Positions 1-6,011 of a DNA stretch of 6,011 nucleotides are shown one piece after another. The stretch is from NCBI GenBank assembly GCA_947589145.1, contig CANQCB010000079.1, positions 1 through 6,011 on the forward strand, read 5' to 3'. The first letter of the stretch is position 1, and each line of letters opens with the position of its first letter. A model generated the notes under the pieces. It had not been told where the DNA came from and did no database searches. It saw nothing but the letters and a program-made list of their open reading frames with translations. The position numbers and the translations under genes are program-made. The DNA comes from an uncultured Clostridia bacterium. GTDB lineage: Bacteria; Bacillota; Clostridia; Christensenellales; Pumilibacteraceae.

Positions 1-1235
1 TAATAGACAATCATATTTTCCAAGGCAACGCTTTGAAAATAAAGAACGTAACCTGGCACAGGGCCATGGATCTGAACGACCGTTCGCTCAGAAACATACG
101 TTGCGGTATCGGATATAACGAGAGAGAGGACAAGTTCGACATAACCGCGGCTTGCGAAATAATGGCGATATTCTGTCTTGCCAAAGACATAAAAGATCTC
201 AAAAAGCGGCTCGGCGACATAATAATCGGCACGGACGAAAACGGTAAACCCGTGACGGCGAGAATGCTGAAAGCCGACGAAGCCATGACCATTCTCCTCA
301 AAGACGCGATAAAGCCCAACCTTGTACAGACCCTCGAAGGCACTCCGGCGTTCGTGCACGGCGGACCGTTCGCGAACATAGCGCACGGCTGTAACAGTAT
401 CATTGCGACCAAAACGGCGATGAGTTATGCCGATTACGTAGTGACGGAAGCGGGCTTCGGAGCCGACCTCGGCGCGGAGAAGTTTCTGGATATAAAGTGC
501 CGCATAGCCGACATTCAGCCCTCTTGCGTGGTCGTAGTCGCCACGCTCCGCGGCTTGAAATACAACGGACTCGTGCCCAAACAGGATACGGGCAAGCCGA
601 ACATGCAGGCGCTCAAAGCGGGCGCGCCCAACCTCTTCAAACACGTGGAAAATATCACGCGGGTTTACAAACTCCCTTGCGTAGTCGCGATCAATAAGTT
701 TATAACCGACTCCGACGAAGAGATAGAATATCTCCGCGAAGAATGCGAGGCGCGCGGCGCGGACGTATGTCTTGCCGACGTATGGGCGCACGGCGGCGAG
801 GGCGGCAAAGCGCTTGCCGCGGCAGTCACCGAAAAAATGGATAAATTCGGCGGCAAAATGCAATATTCTTACGGCCTCGGCGAGAGCATAAAGGACAAGA
901 TACGCGACGTGGCGACGAAAATATACGGCGCGGCAAACGTCGTATACGAGGAAAGCGCGGAGCAGACGATAAAGACGCTCCAAGCAATGCCCGAATGCAA
1001 AAACCTGCCCGTATGCATAGCGAAAACCCAATACAGTCTTTCGGACGACCAAACCAAGCTCGGCAGACCCGAGGGCTTCGATATAACGGTGAGAGAGGTA
1101 TATTATCGCGCAGGCGCAGGCTTCATCGTCGCGCTCACGGGCAAAATTCTCCTGATGCCGGGGTTGGGCAAAACCCCCGCGGCGGAGGGCATGAGCATAA
1201 ACGCCGATACAGGCGAAATCAAGGGCTTGTTCTGA
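1..1235 (+). CDS. fhs: Formate--tetrahydrofolate ligase (10-formyl-THF synthetase), C-terminal part, 5' end cut by window
   Basis: This cytoplasmic enzyme uses ATP to join formate to tetrahydrofolate, giving 10-formyl-THF for purine synthesis, initiator-tRNA formylation and, in acetogens, the methyl branch of the Wood-Ljungdahl pathway. The reading frame is open from the window edge (first whole codon at base 3) to TGA at 1233-1235, giving 410 residues. The family is about 555 residues long, so about 145 N-terminal residues, including the ATP-binding P-loop, lie outside. The in-frame TTG at 33 is internal: upstream codons already read family sequence (IDNHIFQGNALKI). Visible family blocks are WHRAMDLNDRSLRN (from about 54), FVHGGPFANIAHGCNS (about 351-398), EAGFGADLGAEKF (447-485), VATLRGLKYNGL (537-572, a variant of the second PROSITE-type signature), VVAINKF, and the C-terminus LMPGLGKTPAAEGM...GEIKGLF. 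glnS follows 13 bases later. Identity is secure; whether it serves acetogenesis or only biosynthesis cannot be told here. Confidence 0.97.
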   Translation, partial: IDNHIFQGNALKIKNVTWHRAMDLNDRSLRNIRCGIGYNEREDKFDITAACEIMAIFCLAKDIKDLKKRLGDIIIGTDENGKPVTARMLKADEAMTILLKDAIKPNLVQTLEGTPAFVHGGPFANIAHGCNSIIATKTAMSYADYVVTEAGFGADLGAEKFLDIKCRIADIQPSCVVVVATLRGLKYNGLVPKQDTGKPNMQALKAGAPNLFKHVENITRVYKLPCVVAINKFITDSDEEIEYLREECEARGADVCLADVWAHGGEGGKALAAAVTEKMDKFGGKMQYSYGLGESIKDKIRDVATKIYGAANVVYEESAEQTIKTLQAMPECKNLPVCIAKTQYSLSDDQTKLGRPEGFDITVREVYYRAGAGFIVALTGKILLMPGLGKTPAAEGMSINADTGEIKGLF

Positions 1236-1248
1236 TCAAGGGAAACTT

Positions 1249-2871
1249 ATGGCAAATTTCATCGAGGACATAATTAACGAGGACATAGCGAGCGGAAGAA
1301 CGAAGAAAGTCGTAACGCGAATTCCGCCCGAACCGAACGGCTATCTCCATATCGGTCATGCCAAAAGCGTGTATATCAACTACTTCATGACGGCAAAGGC
1401 ATACGGCGGCAAGTGCTACCTGCGTTTCGACGACACCAACCCCGCGAAAGAGGACGACGAATACGTCAACGCGATCATCCGCGACGTCAAGTGGCTGGGG
1501 TGGGAAGGCGAAATAACCTACGCCTCGGACTACTTCGAAAAGACTTACGAGTGCGCGGAGCTCATAATAAAAAAAGGTCTTGCGTACGTTGACGATACTC
1601 CGCCCGAGCAAATGCGCGAAATGCGCGGCACGCTCACCGAGGCGGGCAAGGAAAGCGCGAACAGAAATCGACCCGTAGATGAAAATCTCCGACTTTTCCG
1701 CGAAATGAGGGCGGGGAAATATAAGGACGGCGAGCTCGTTCTCCGCGCGAAAATAGACATGGCGTCGCCCAACATAAATATGCGCGATCCGGTGATTTAC
1801 AAAGTGCTCCATACGCCGCACTACCGTCAGGGCGACAAGTGGTGCGTATATCCGCTTTACGACTTCGCGCACCCCATACAGGACGCAATCGAGGGCGTAA
1901 CGCACAGCCTTTGCAGCCTCGAATTCGAAAACCACCGACCGCTTTACGATTGGGTCGTGGAAAATTTGAAAGAGATATTCCCGAACTCTCCCAAGCAAAG
2001 GGAATTCGCCCGTCTCAATATCGAGCGCACGATAATGAGCAAAAGGTATTTGAAACGCCTCGTGGACGAAGGGCTTGTGGACGGCTGGGACGACCCCAGA
2101 ATGCCCACGATATGCGGACTGAGGCGGAGAGGATACACGCCGTCATCCATTTTGAAATTCGTCGAAGAAGCGGGCATATCAAAGGCGGACAGCGAATGCG
2201 CGCCCGAACAACTCGAAGCGTGCATAAGGAGCGAGCTTAACGAGACCGCTCCCCGCGCCATGGCTGTGCTCGACCCCATACTTCTCAAAATAACCAACCG
2301 CGCGGACGATTGGCAGGAGACCGTGGAAACCGACGTCAATCCGAACGACCCGTCGGCGGGCAAACGCACACTCACGATAAGCAACAAATTGTGGATAGAG
2401 AGGGAGGACTTTGCCGTCGTACCTCCGCCCAAATACAAACGTCTCACCGAAGGCGCGCTCATTCGTCTCAAAAGTTCGTACATCGTAAAGTGCACGGGAT
2501 ATGAAAAAGACGGGGATAGTATCACTGTATTTTGCGAGGCGATCGACGGTACCAACGGCACGGACGTGGAGGGAGTGAAAGCGAAAGGCGTAATACATTG
2601 GGTAAACGCCGCCGACTGCGTCGATATAGAGGCGCGCCAATACGACTACCTGCTGCTTCCTTACGACGGAGTGCACGAGGATTTTGCCGATCGAATGAAT
2701 CCCGAGTCGCTTAAAATTCTGAAAGGCAAGGGCGAGCGGATTTTGGGCGAAGCGGAAAAAGGAACGTCGTTCCAATTCGTCCGATCGGGCTATTATGTGC
2801 GCGATACGCATTACGACGGAATAGTTTACAACAGAATAGTGGGACTGAAAGACGGTTATACGAAAAAATAA
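1249..2871 (+). CDS. glnS: Glutaminyl-tRNA synthetase (GlnRS, class Ib)
   Basis: This enzyme charges tRNA(Gln) directly with glutamine using ATP, in the cytoplasm. The 540 residues compare with about 554 in E. coli, and similarity runs end to end. The Rossmann-type catalytic domain carries PPEPNGYLHIGH (HIGH box, residues 34-37), LRFDDTNP (D61 aligns with the E. coli acceptor-stem/glutamine-pocket aspartate), the amino-acid-pocket block KWCVYPLYDF (about 197-206), THSLCSLEF, and the KMSKS-equivalent IMSKRYL (M263-K265). WDDPRMPT and GLRRRGYT follow, then the beta-barrel anticodon-binding half (about 340-525) with VIHWVNA and a GLKDGY end. The N-terminus FIEDIINEDIASGR matches the usual GlnRS start, without a YqeY extension or other fusion. 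The ATG at 1249 is preceded by AAGGGA (1238-1243). PPEPNGYLHIGHAKS, THSLCSLEF and the beta-barrel anticodon domain separate it from bacterial GluRS. Having glnS implies that Gln-tRNA need not depend wholly on the GatCAB transamidation route. It sits between fhs and alaS in an apparent operon. Confidence 0.97.
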   Translation: MANFIEDIINEDIASGRTKKVVTRIPPEPNGYLHIGHAKSVYINYFMTAKAYGGKCYLRFDDTNPAKEDDEYVNAIIRDVKWLGWEGEITYASDYFEKTYECAELIIKKGLAYVDDTPPEQMREMRGTLTEAGKESANRNRPVDENLRLFREMRAGKYKDGELVLRAKIDMASPNINMRDPVIYKVLHTPHYRQGDKWCVYPLYDFAHPIQDAIEGVTHSLCSLEFENHRPLYDWVVENLKEIFPNSPKQREFARLNIERTIMSKRYLKRLVDEGLVDGWDDPRMPTICGLRRRGYTPSSILKFVEEAGISKADSECAPEQLEACIRSELNETAPRAMAVLDPILLKITNRADDWQETVETDVNPNDPSAGKRTLTISNKLWIEREDFAVVPPPKYKRLTEGALIRLKSSYIVKCTGYEKDGDSITVFCEAIDGTNGTDVEGVKAKGVIHWVNAADCVDIEARQYDYLLLPYDGVHEDFADRMNPESLKILKGKGERILGEAEKGTSFQFVRSGYYVRDTHYDGIVYNRIVGLKDGYTKK

Positions 2872-2892
2872 TCACCGACAACGAGGTACTGA

Positions 2893-4683
2893 ATGAAAAA
2901 GATAAACGCAAACGAACTCAGAAATATGTGGTTTGATTTTTATAAGAGCAAGGGACACGCGCTCATAAGTTCGGCGTCCCTCATACCGGAGAACGACCCG
3001 ACGGTATTGTTCACGACCGCGGGAATGCATCCGCTCGTGCCGTATCTTCTCGGACAAAAACATCCGCAAGGCACGCGACTTGCCGACGTGCAGAAGTGCG
3101 TCCGCACGGGAGACATAGATGAAGTGGGCGACGCTTCGCACCTTACGTTTTTCGAAATGTTGGGGAATTGGTCGCTCGGCGATTACTTCAAAAAGGAACA
3201 GATAGCGTGGAGCTACGAGTTTTTGACGGGCGAGAAATATCTCGGTATCGACCCGAACAAACTCTCCGTAACCGTTTTTGCGGGAGACAAAGACTGCCCG
3301 AGAGACGAGGAGTCCGCCGAATATTGGGAAAAAGCGGGGATCCCGCGCGAGAGGATATACTTCCTGCCCAAAGAAAACAATTGGTGGGGTCCCGCCGGTA
3401 CAACGGGCCCTTGCGGACCGGACACCGAAATGTTCGTGGACACGGGCAAACCCGCCTGCTCGCCCGAGTGTTCTCCCGCGTGCTCGTGCGGAAAATATCT
3501 CGAAGTATGGAACGACGTTTTCATGCAATACAACAAGACGGCGGAAGGTAACTACGAACCGCTCAAACAAAAGAACGTGGATACGGGTATGGGCTTGGAG
3601 CGCACGATAAAGACGGCGCAAGGAGCGTCGAGCGTATACGAAACAGACCTGTTCGCGCCCATAATATCCGAAATCGAACGGCTTACGGGCGCAAAGTACG
3701 GCTCGGACGAAATAACGACGAAGGCGATCCGAGTAATAGCCGATCACATAAGGACGGCGGTCATGATAATAGGCGACGACAAGGGTGTGCTTTGTTCCAA
3801 CGTCGATCAAGGATATATTCTCCGCCGACTTCTGCGCCGTGCGGTAAGGTTTATAAAACAACTCGGCGGCGGCATGGGTCTGCTCTCTCAAATAGCAAAA
3901 GTCGTCATAAACGAATATAAAGAAGTATATCCCGAACTCGGTCGCAACGCAGGCAGGGTCATCGGCGAAATCGACGCCGAAGAGGGCAGGTTCGAAAAGA
4001 CGATAAATGCGGGCATGAAAAAATTTCAAGCGATCAAAGAGCACATTGTGGGGGATACTATTGCGGGGAACACCGCGTTCAAACTCTACGATACCTTCGG
4101 TTTCCCCATCGAAATGACGGTGGAACTTGCGACGGAAGCGGGGCTTAAAGTGGATATGGACGATTTCAACAAGGCTTTCGAAGAGCACACGGAAAAGAGC
4201 AGAGCGGGTGCGGAACAGAAATTCAAGTGCGGACTTGCCGACCACAGCGAACAGACGGTAAAACTTCACACGGCGACGCACCTTCTTCACGCCGCGCTCA
4301 AAAAAGTTCTCGGCGACAGCGGCATACATCAGAAAGGAAGCAACATCACCGAAGAGCGGCTTCGTTTCGACTTTAACTTCCCCCGTCCGATGACTGCGGA
4401 GGAGATCAAAGCGGTAGAGGACGAGGTAAACGCGGCGATAAATGCGGACGTCACGGTAACATGCGAAGAAATGACGGTGGACGAGGCGAAAGCGCAGGGA
4501 GCCGAGGCGAATTTCGAGAGCAGATACGGCGAGAGAGTGAAAGTATACACCATGGGTTCATATTCCAAAGAAGTTTGCGGCGGTCCTCACGTCGAGCATA
4601 CGGGTGAGCTCGGACATTTCAAAATTATCAAAGAACAGAGTTCGAGCGCGGGAATAAGAAGAATAAAGGCGATTGTCGAATAA
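2893..4683 (+). CDS. alaS: Alanyl-tRNA synthetase, short form lacking the DHHA1/C-Ala domain
   Basis: This class II synthetase charges tRNA(Ala) with alanine and clears mischarged Ser/Gly-tRNA in cis. It has 596 residues against about 875 for E. coli AlaRS. The N-terminal catalytic domain shows DFYKSKGH, NDPTVLFTTAGM, motif 2 (QKCVRTGDIDEVGDASHLTF, 67-86, then FEMLGNWSLGDYF) and motif 3 (DTGMGLER, 230-237). The tRNA-recognition region follows (HIRTAVMIIGD, GYILRRLLRRAVR), and then the editing domain with its zinc ligands H459xxxH463 and C562xxxH566. The H-to-C spacing matches E. coli (564/568 and 666/670). The protein stops 30 residues after H566, so the DHHA1-type C-terminal domain, which in long AlaRS mediates dimerisation and contacts the tRNA elbow, is missing. 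A cysteine cluster (C189, C193, C197, C199) sits in the catalytic domain. ATG 2893 has GAGG at 2883-2886. The truncation looks native: no further AlaRS sequence follows in any frame. From memory, short AlaRS proteins of about 590 residues form a recognised subfamily. Confidence 0.95.
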   Translation: MKKINANELRNMWFDFYKSKGHALISSASLIPENDPTVLFTTAGMHPLVPYLLGQKHPQGTRLADVQKCVRTGDIDEVGDASHLTFFEMLGNWSLGDYFKKEQIAWSYEFLTGEKYLGIDPNKLSVTVFAGDKDCPRDEESAEYWEKAGIPRERIYFLPKENNWWGPAGTTGPCGPDTEMFVDTGKPACSPECSPACSCGKYLEVWNDVFMQYNKTAEGNYEPLKQKNVDTGMGLERTIKTAQGASSVYETDLFAPIISEIERLTGAKYGSDEITTKAIRVIADHIRTAVMIIGDDKGVLCSNVDQGYILRRLLRRAVRFIKQLGGGMGLLSQIAKVVINEYKEVYPELGRNAGRVIGEIDAEEGRFEKTINAGMKKFQAIKEHIVGDTIAGNTAFKLYDTFGFPIEMTVELATEAGLKVDMDDFNKAFEEHTEKSRAGAEQKFKCGLADHSEQTVKLHTATHLLHAALKKVLGDSGIHQKGSNITEERLRFDFNFPRPMTAEEIKAVEDEVNAAINADVTVTCEEMTVDEAKAQGAEANFESRYGERVKVYTMGSYSKEVCGGPHVEHTGELGHFKIIKEQSSSAGIRRIKAIVE

Positions 4684-4691
4684 TTGTCGAA
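4672..4691. repeat. Short direct repeat across the alaS stop codon
   Basis: The 9-mer ATTGTCGAA occurs at 4672-4680 and again at 4683-4691, separated by two bases, so the copies are 11 bases apart. The first copy codes the last residues of AlaRS and the second begins within its TAA stop. It may be chance or the trace of a small local duplication. Nothing else marks it as functional. Confidence 0.5.
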
Positions 4692-4697
4692 AAATGT

Positions 4698-4726
4698 TTG
4701 CGTTTTGTATGAGAATATAGTATAAT
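4698..4726 (+). promoter_or_regulatory. Likely sigma-A/sigma-70 type promoter of pckA
   Basis: A perfect -10 hexamer TATAAT lies at 4721-4726. With a 17-base spacer the -35 position is TTGCGT (4698-4703), which matches only the first three bases of TTGACA. No TG extended -10 is present. The expected start of transcription is near 4732-4734, leaving a leader of about 70 bases before the pckA ATG. The weak -35 suggests that an activator or a moderate basal level may apply; that part is inference. Position, just behind the alaS stop and ahead of a separate gene, supports the call. Confidence 0.7.
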
Positions 4727-4733
4727 CGTAATG

Positions 4734-4763
4734 GGTTGGGGGAGCGGTTATGCTCGCCCAATC
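4734..4763 (+). promoter_or_regulatory. Stem-loop at the 5' end of the pckA leader
   Basis: Bases 4734-4745 (GGTTGGGGGAGC) pair with 4752-4763 (GCTCGCCCAATC) around the loop GGTTAT. Eleven of twelve positions pair, including one G-U, and the single G-G mismatch is at 4741/4756. The arm begins at about the predicted transcription start, so the mRNA would carry a hairpin at its very 5' end. It is not followed by a T-run on either strand, so it does not look like an intrinsic terminator. It could protect the mRNA 5' end, act as a protein-binding operator next to the start site, or be part of a small leader switch. The pairing is seen directly; the role is not known. Confidence 0.6.
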
Positions 4764-4788
4764 GTTGAGAAAAGAAAAAAATTTTATT

Positions 4789-4793
4789 GGAGG
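4789..4793 (+). promoter_or_regulatory. Strong Shine-Dalgarno sequence of pckA
   Basis: GGAGG lies ten bases before ATG 4804, with an A-rich stretch (4767-4781) upstream. This fixes the pckA start, because no other in-frame ATG nearby has such a site. The upstream ATG at 4731 is in another frame and has none. The bases ATTGG (4786-4790), overlapping the site, are complementary to CCAAT (4758-4762) in the leader hairpin, a short five-base alternative pairing. Confidence 0.85.
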
Positions 4794-4803
4794 ATAAATA
4801 ATA

Positions 4804-6011
4804 ATGGAAACCTACGGATTAGACAAAATCGGCATCACGGTCAAGTCTGTCGGCAGAAATCTCAGCCCTTCCGCGCTTACCAAACTTGCTTTGAGAGACG
4901 AACCCGATGCAATGCTCATGGATAAGGGCGCACTTTTGGTGGAAACCGGCAAATACACCGGTCGTTCCGCGCAAGACAAGTATATCGTGGAAGAACCCTC
5001 TTCCAAGGATAAGATCAATTGGGTAGAGAATAAGAAGATTTCGCAGGAGACCGCGGACGCGATCACCGCGGAAGTCAAGGCGTATCTTTCGGGTTTGGAC
5101 AACGTCTATATCTTCGACGGATTTGCGGGCGCAGATCCCGAATACAGACTTTCGATCCGCGTGGTAAACGAATATGCGAGCCAGAACCTCTTCATGAATA
5201 ACATGCTCATTCGTCCCACGAAGGAAGACCTTGCGGTATTCGCGGCGGACTATGTGCTTCTTTGCGCACCCGGGCTCAAACTCGACGCGAAGAAATACGG
5301 CATTCATTCGGAAGCCGCGATCATACTCGACTTCGGCAAAAAGACGATAACTATTGCAGGCTCGAAATACAGCGGCGAAATGAAGAAGTCGGTGTTCTCG
5401 GTAATGAACTACGAACTCCCGCTCAAAGGCGTGCTCGGAATGCACTGCTCGGCGAACATGGCGACGGACGGCACGGGTCACACCGCATTGTTCTACGGAC
5501 TTTCCGGCACGGGTAAGACGACTCTTTCCGCAGACCCCAACCGCGGACTTATCGGCGACGACGAGCACGGCTGGTCGGATAACGGAATCTTCAACATAGA
5601 GGGCGGCTGCTACGCGAAGTGTATCGACCTCAAAGAGGAATCCGAGCCCGAGATCTATCACGCGATCCGTCACGGCGCGGTTGTGGAGAACGTCGTCGTA
5701 AACAAAGAGACGGGCGAGCCCGACTACAAGGACAAGAGCATAACGGAAAATACCCGCGTATCCTATCCCGTAACCTTCATCGACAACGCGGTTATTCCCG
5801 GAATAGGCGGACACCCCACGACGGTCATCTTCCTGACCTACGACGCTTATGGCGTGCTTCCTCCCATCTCCAAACTTACCATCGATCAGGCTAAGTTCTA
5901 CTTCGTCTCCGGCTTTACCTCCAAGGTTGCAGGCACGGAGCGCGGCATAACCGAACCTCAGCCCACTTTCTCGACCTGCTTCGGCGCGCCCTTCCTTCCG
6001 CTTCCTTCCAA
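4804..6011 (+). CDS. pckA: Phosphoenolpyruvate carboxykinase (ATP), 3' end cut by window
   Basis: This cytoplasmic enzyme interconverts oxaloacetate + ATP and PEP + CO2 + ADP. It is gluconeogenic in many bacteria, but in CO2-rich fermenters often runs toward oxaloacetate to feed succinate or propionate formation. 402 codons are visible out of about 530-540, with no stop before the edge. Family residues are in place: GRSAQDKY with oxaloacetate-binding R54; GEMKKSVFSVMNY with K194/K195; MHCSAN with metal-ligand H214; the P-loop GLSGTGKTTLS (233-242, K238); kinase-2 LIGDDEHGW with D252/D253; EGGCYAK; NTRVSYP with R318 (adenine/phosphate site); and GTERGITEPQPTFSTCFGAPF near the edge. The GxSGTGKTTL loop and overall match to E. 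coli PckA place it in the ATP class, not the GTP class. The N-terminus is about 11 residues shorter than in E. coli. It has its own promoter and RBS. Its isoleucine codons favour ATC (17 of 28), unlike alaS, suggesting high expression. The missing end lies beyond the window. Confidence 0.97.
   Translation, partial: METYGLDKIGITVKSVGRNLSPSALTKLALRDEPDAMLMDKGALLVETGKYTGRSAQDKYIVEEPSSKDKINWVENKKISQETADAITAEVKAYLSGLDNVYIFDGFAGADPEYRLSIRVVNEYASQNLFMNNMLIRPTKEDLAVFAADYVLLCAPGLKLDAKKYGIHSEAAIILDFGKKTITIAGSKYSGEMKKSVFSVMNYELPLKGVLGMHCSANMATDGTGHTALFYGLSGTGKTTLSADPNRGLIGDDEHGWSDNGIFNIEGGCYAKCIDLKEESEPEIYHAIRHGAVVENVVVNKETGEPDYKDKSITENTRVSYPVTFIDNAVIPGIGGHPTTVIFLTYDAYGVLPPISKLTIDQAKFYFVSGFTSKVAGTERGITEPQPTFSTCFGAPFLPLPS

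Noticed and set aside
33..1235. TTG at 33 as the start of fhs
   Set aside because: Codons before it continue the family sequence to the window edge, and the P-loop region is missing, so the gene is cut by the window rather than starting here.
1219..1998. 259-codon and further (2179-2811) open frames on the - strand opposite glnS
   Set aside because: Both are in codon register with glnS and arise from the same codon avoidance. No family resemblance is visible.
1236..2892. T-box or other riboswitch ahead of glnS or alaS
   Set aside because: The gaps are 13 and 21 bases, too short for any such leader.
2872..4329. 485-codon open frame on the - strand opposite alaS
   Set aside because: It is in exact codon register with alaS, so its stops would need sense codons TTA, CTA or TCA, which this genome largely avoids. 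Its Phe/Arg/Val-rich translation matches no family, and alaS itself is certain.
4734..4763. Leader hairpin read as the terminator of the fhs-glnS-alaS unit
   Set aside because: No T-run follows the stem on the + strand (the next bases are GTTGAGAAAAG), and none follows on the - strand. It also lies downstream of the pckA -10 box.
4600..4803. Frameshift explaining the short alaS
   Set aside because: The frame ends cleanly after a complete editing domain, and a promoter and a new gene follow at once. No DHHA1-like sequence is visible in any frame downstream.
4731..4925. Small + strand frame starting at ATG 4731 in the pckA leader
   Set aside because: It has no ribosome binding site, starts at about the predicted transcription start, overlaps pckA out of frame, and is low-complexity in its first part. 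A leader peptide is not supported.
4819..5814. 331-codon open frame on the - strand opposite pckA
   Set aside because: It is again the in-register mirror of a certain gene, with no recognisable motifs.

Overview
The window carries four adjacent protein-coding genes, all on the + strand, with no mobile element, CRISPR array or RNA gene visible. In order they are: the 3' part of fhs (formate--tetrahydrofolate ligase, 1-1235), complete glnS (glutaminyl-tRNA synthetase, 1249-2871), complete alaS (a short form of alanyl-tRNA synthetase, 2893-4683) and the 5' part of pckA (ATP-dependent phosphoenolpyruvate carboxykinase, 4804 to the window end). Both window edges cut a gene.

fhs, glnS and alaS are separated by only 13 and 21 bases, each gap holding little more than a ribosome binding site, so they look like one co-transcribed unit of one-carbon and tRNA-charging genes. 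The gaps leave no room for a T-box leader. The 120-base gap after alaS is the only real intergenic region. It holds a perfect -10 box (TATAAT, 4721-4726), a near-perfect stem-loop that starts about where the transcript would start (4734-4763), an A-rich stretch and a strong Shine-Dalgarno sequence (GGAGG, 4789-4793). pckA is therefore probably its own transcription unit. I see no convincing intrinsic terminator behind alaS, so read-through into pckA is possible.

The organism is probably an anaerobic member of the Bacillota (Clostridia or a related gut lineage). The reasons are fhs, an ATP-type PEPCK close to clostridial and enterobacterial enzymes, strong GGAGG/AAGGG ribosome binding sites, an AlaRS of the short type, and roughly balanced GC with heavy use of ATA for isoleucine. 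This assignment is an inference; no rRNA or marker gene confirms it.

Functionally these are housekeeping genes: 10-formyl-THF supply (purines and initiator-tRNA formylation), Gln-tRNA and Ala-tRNA charging, and oxaloacetate/PEP interconversion. I do not see a new biological system. The points most worth a second look are the short AlaRS that stops right after its editing domain and carries a cysteine cluster, the 5'-terminal hairpin of the pckA leader, and the sharp codon-usage contrast between pckA and alaS.
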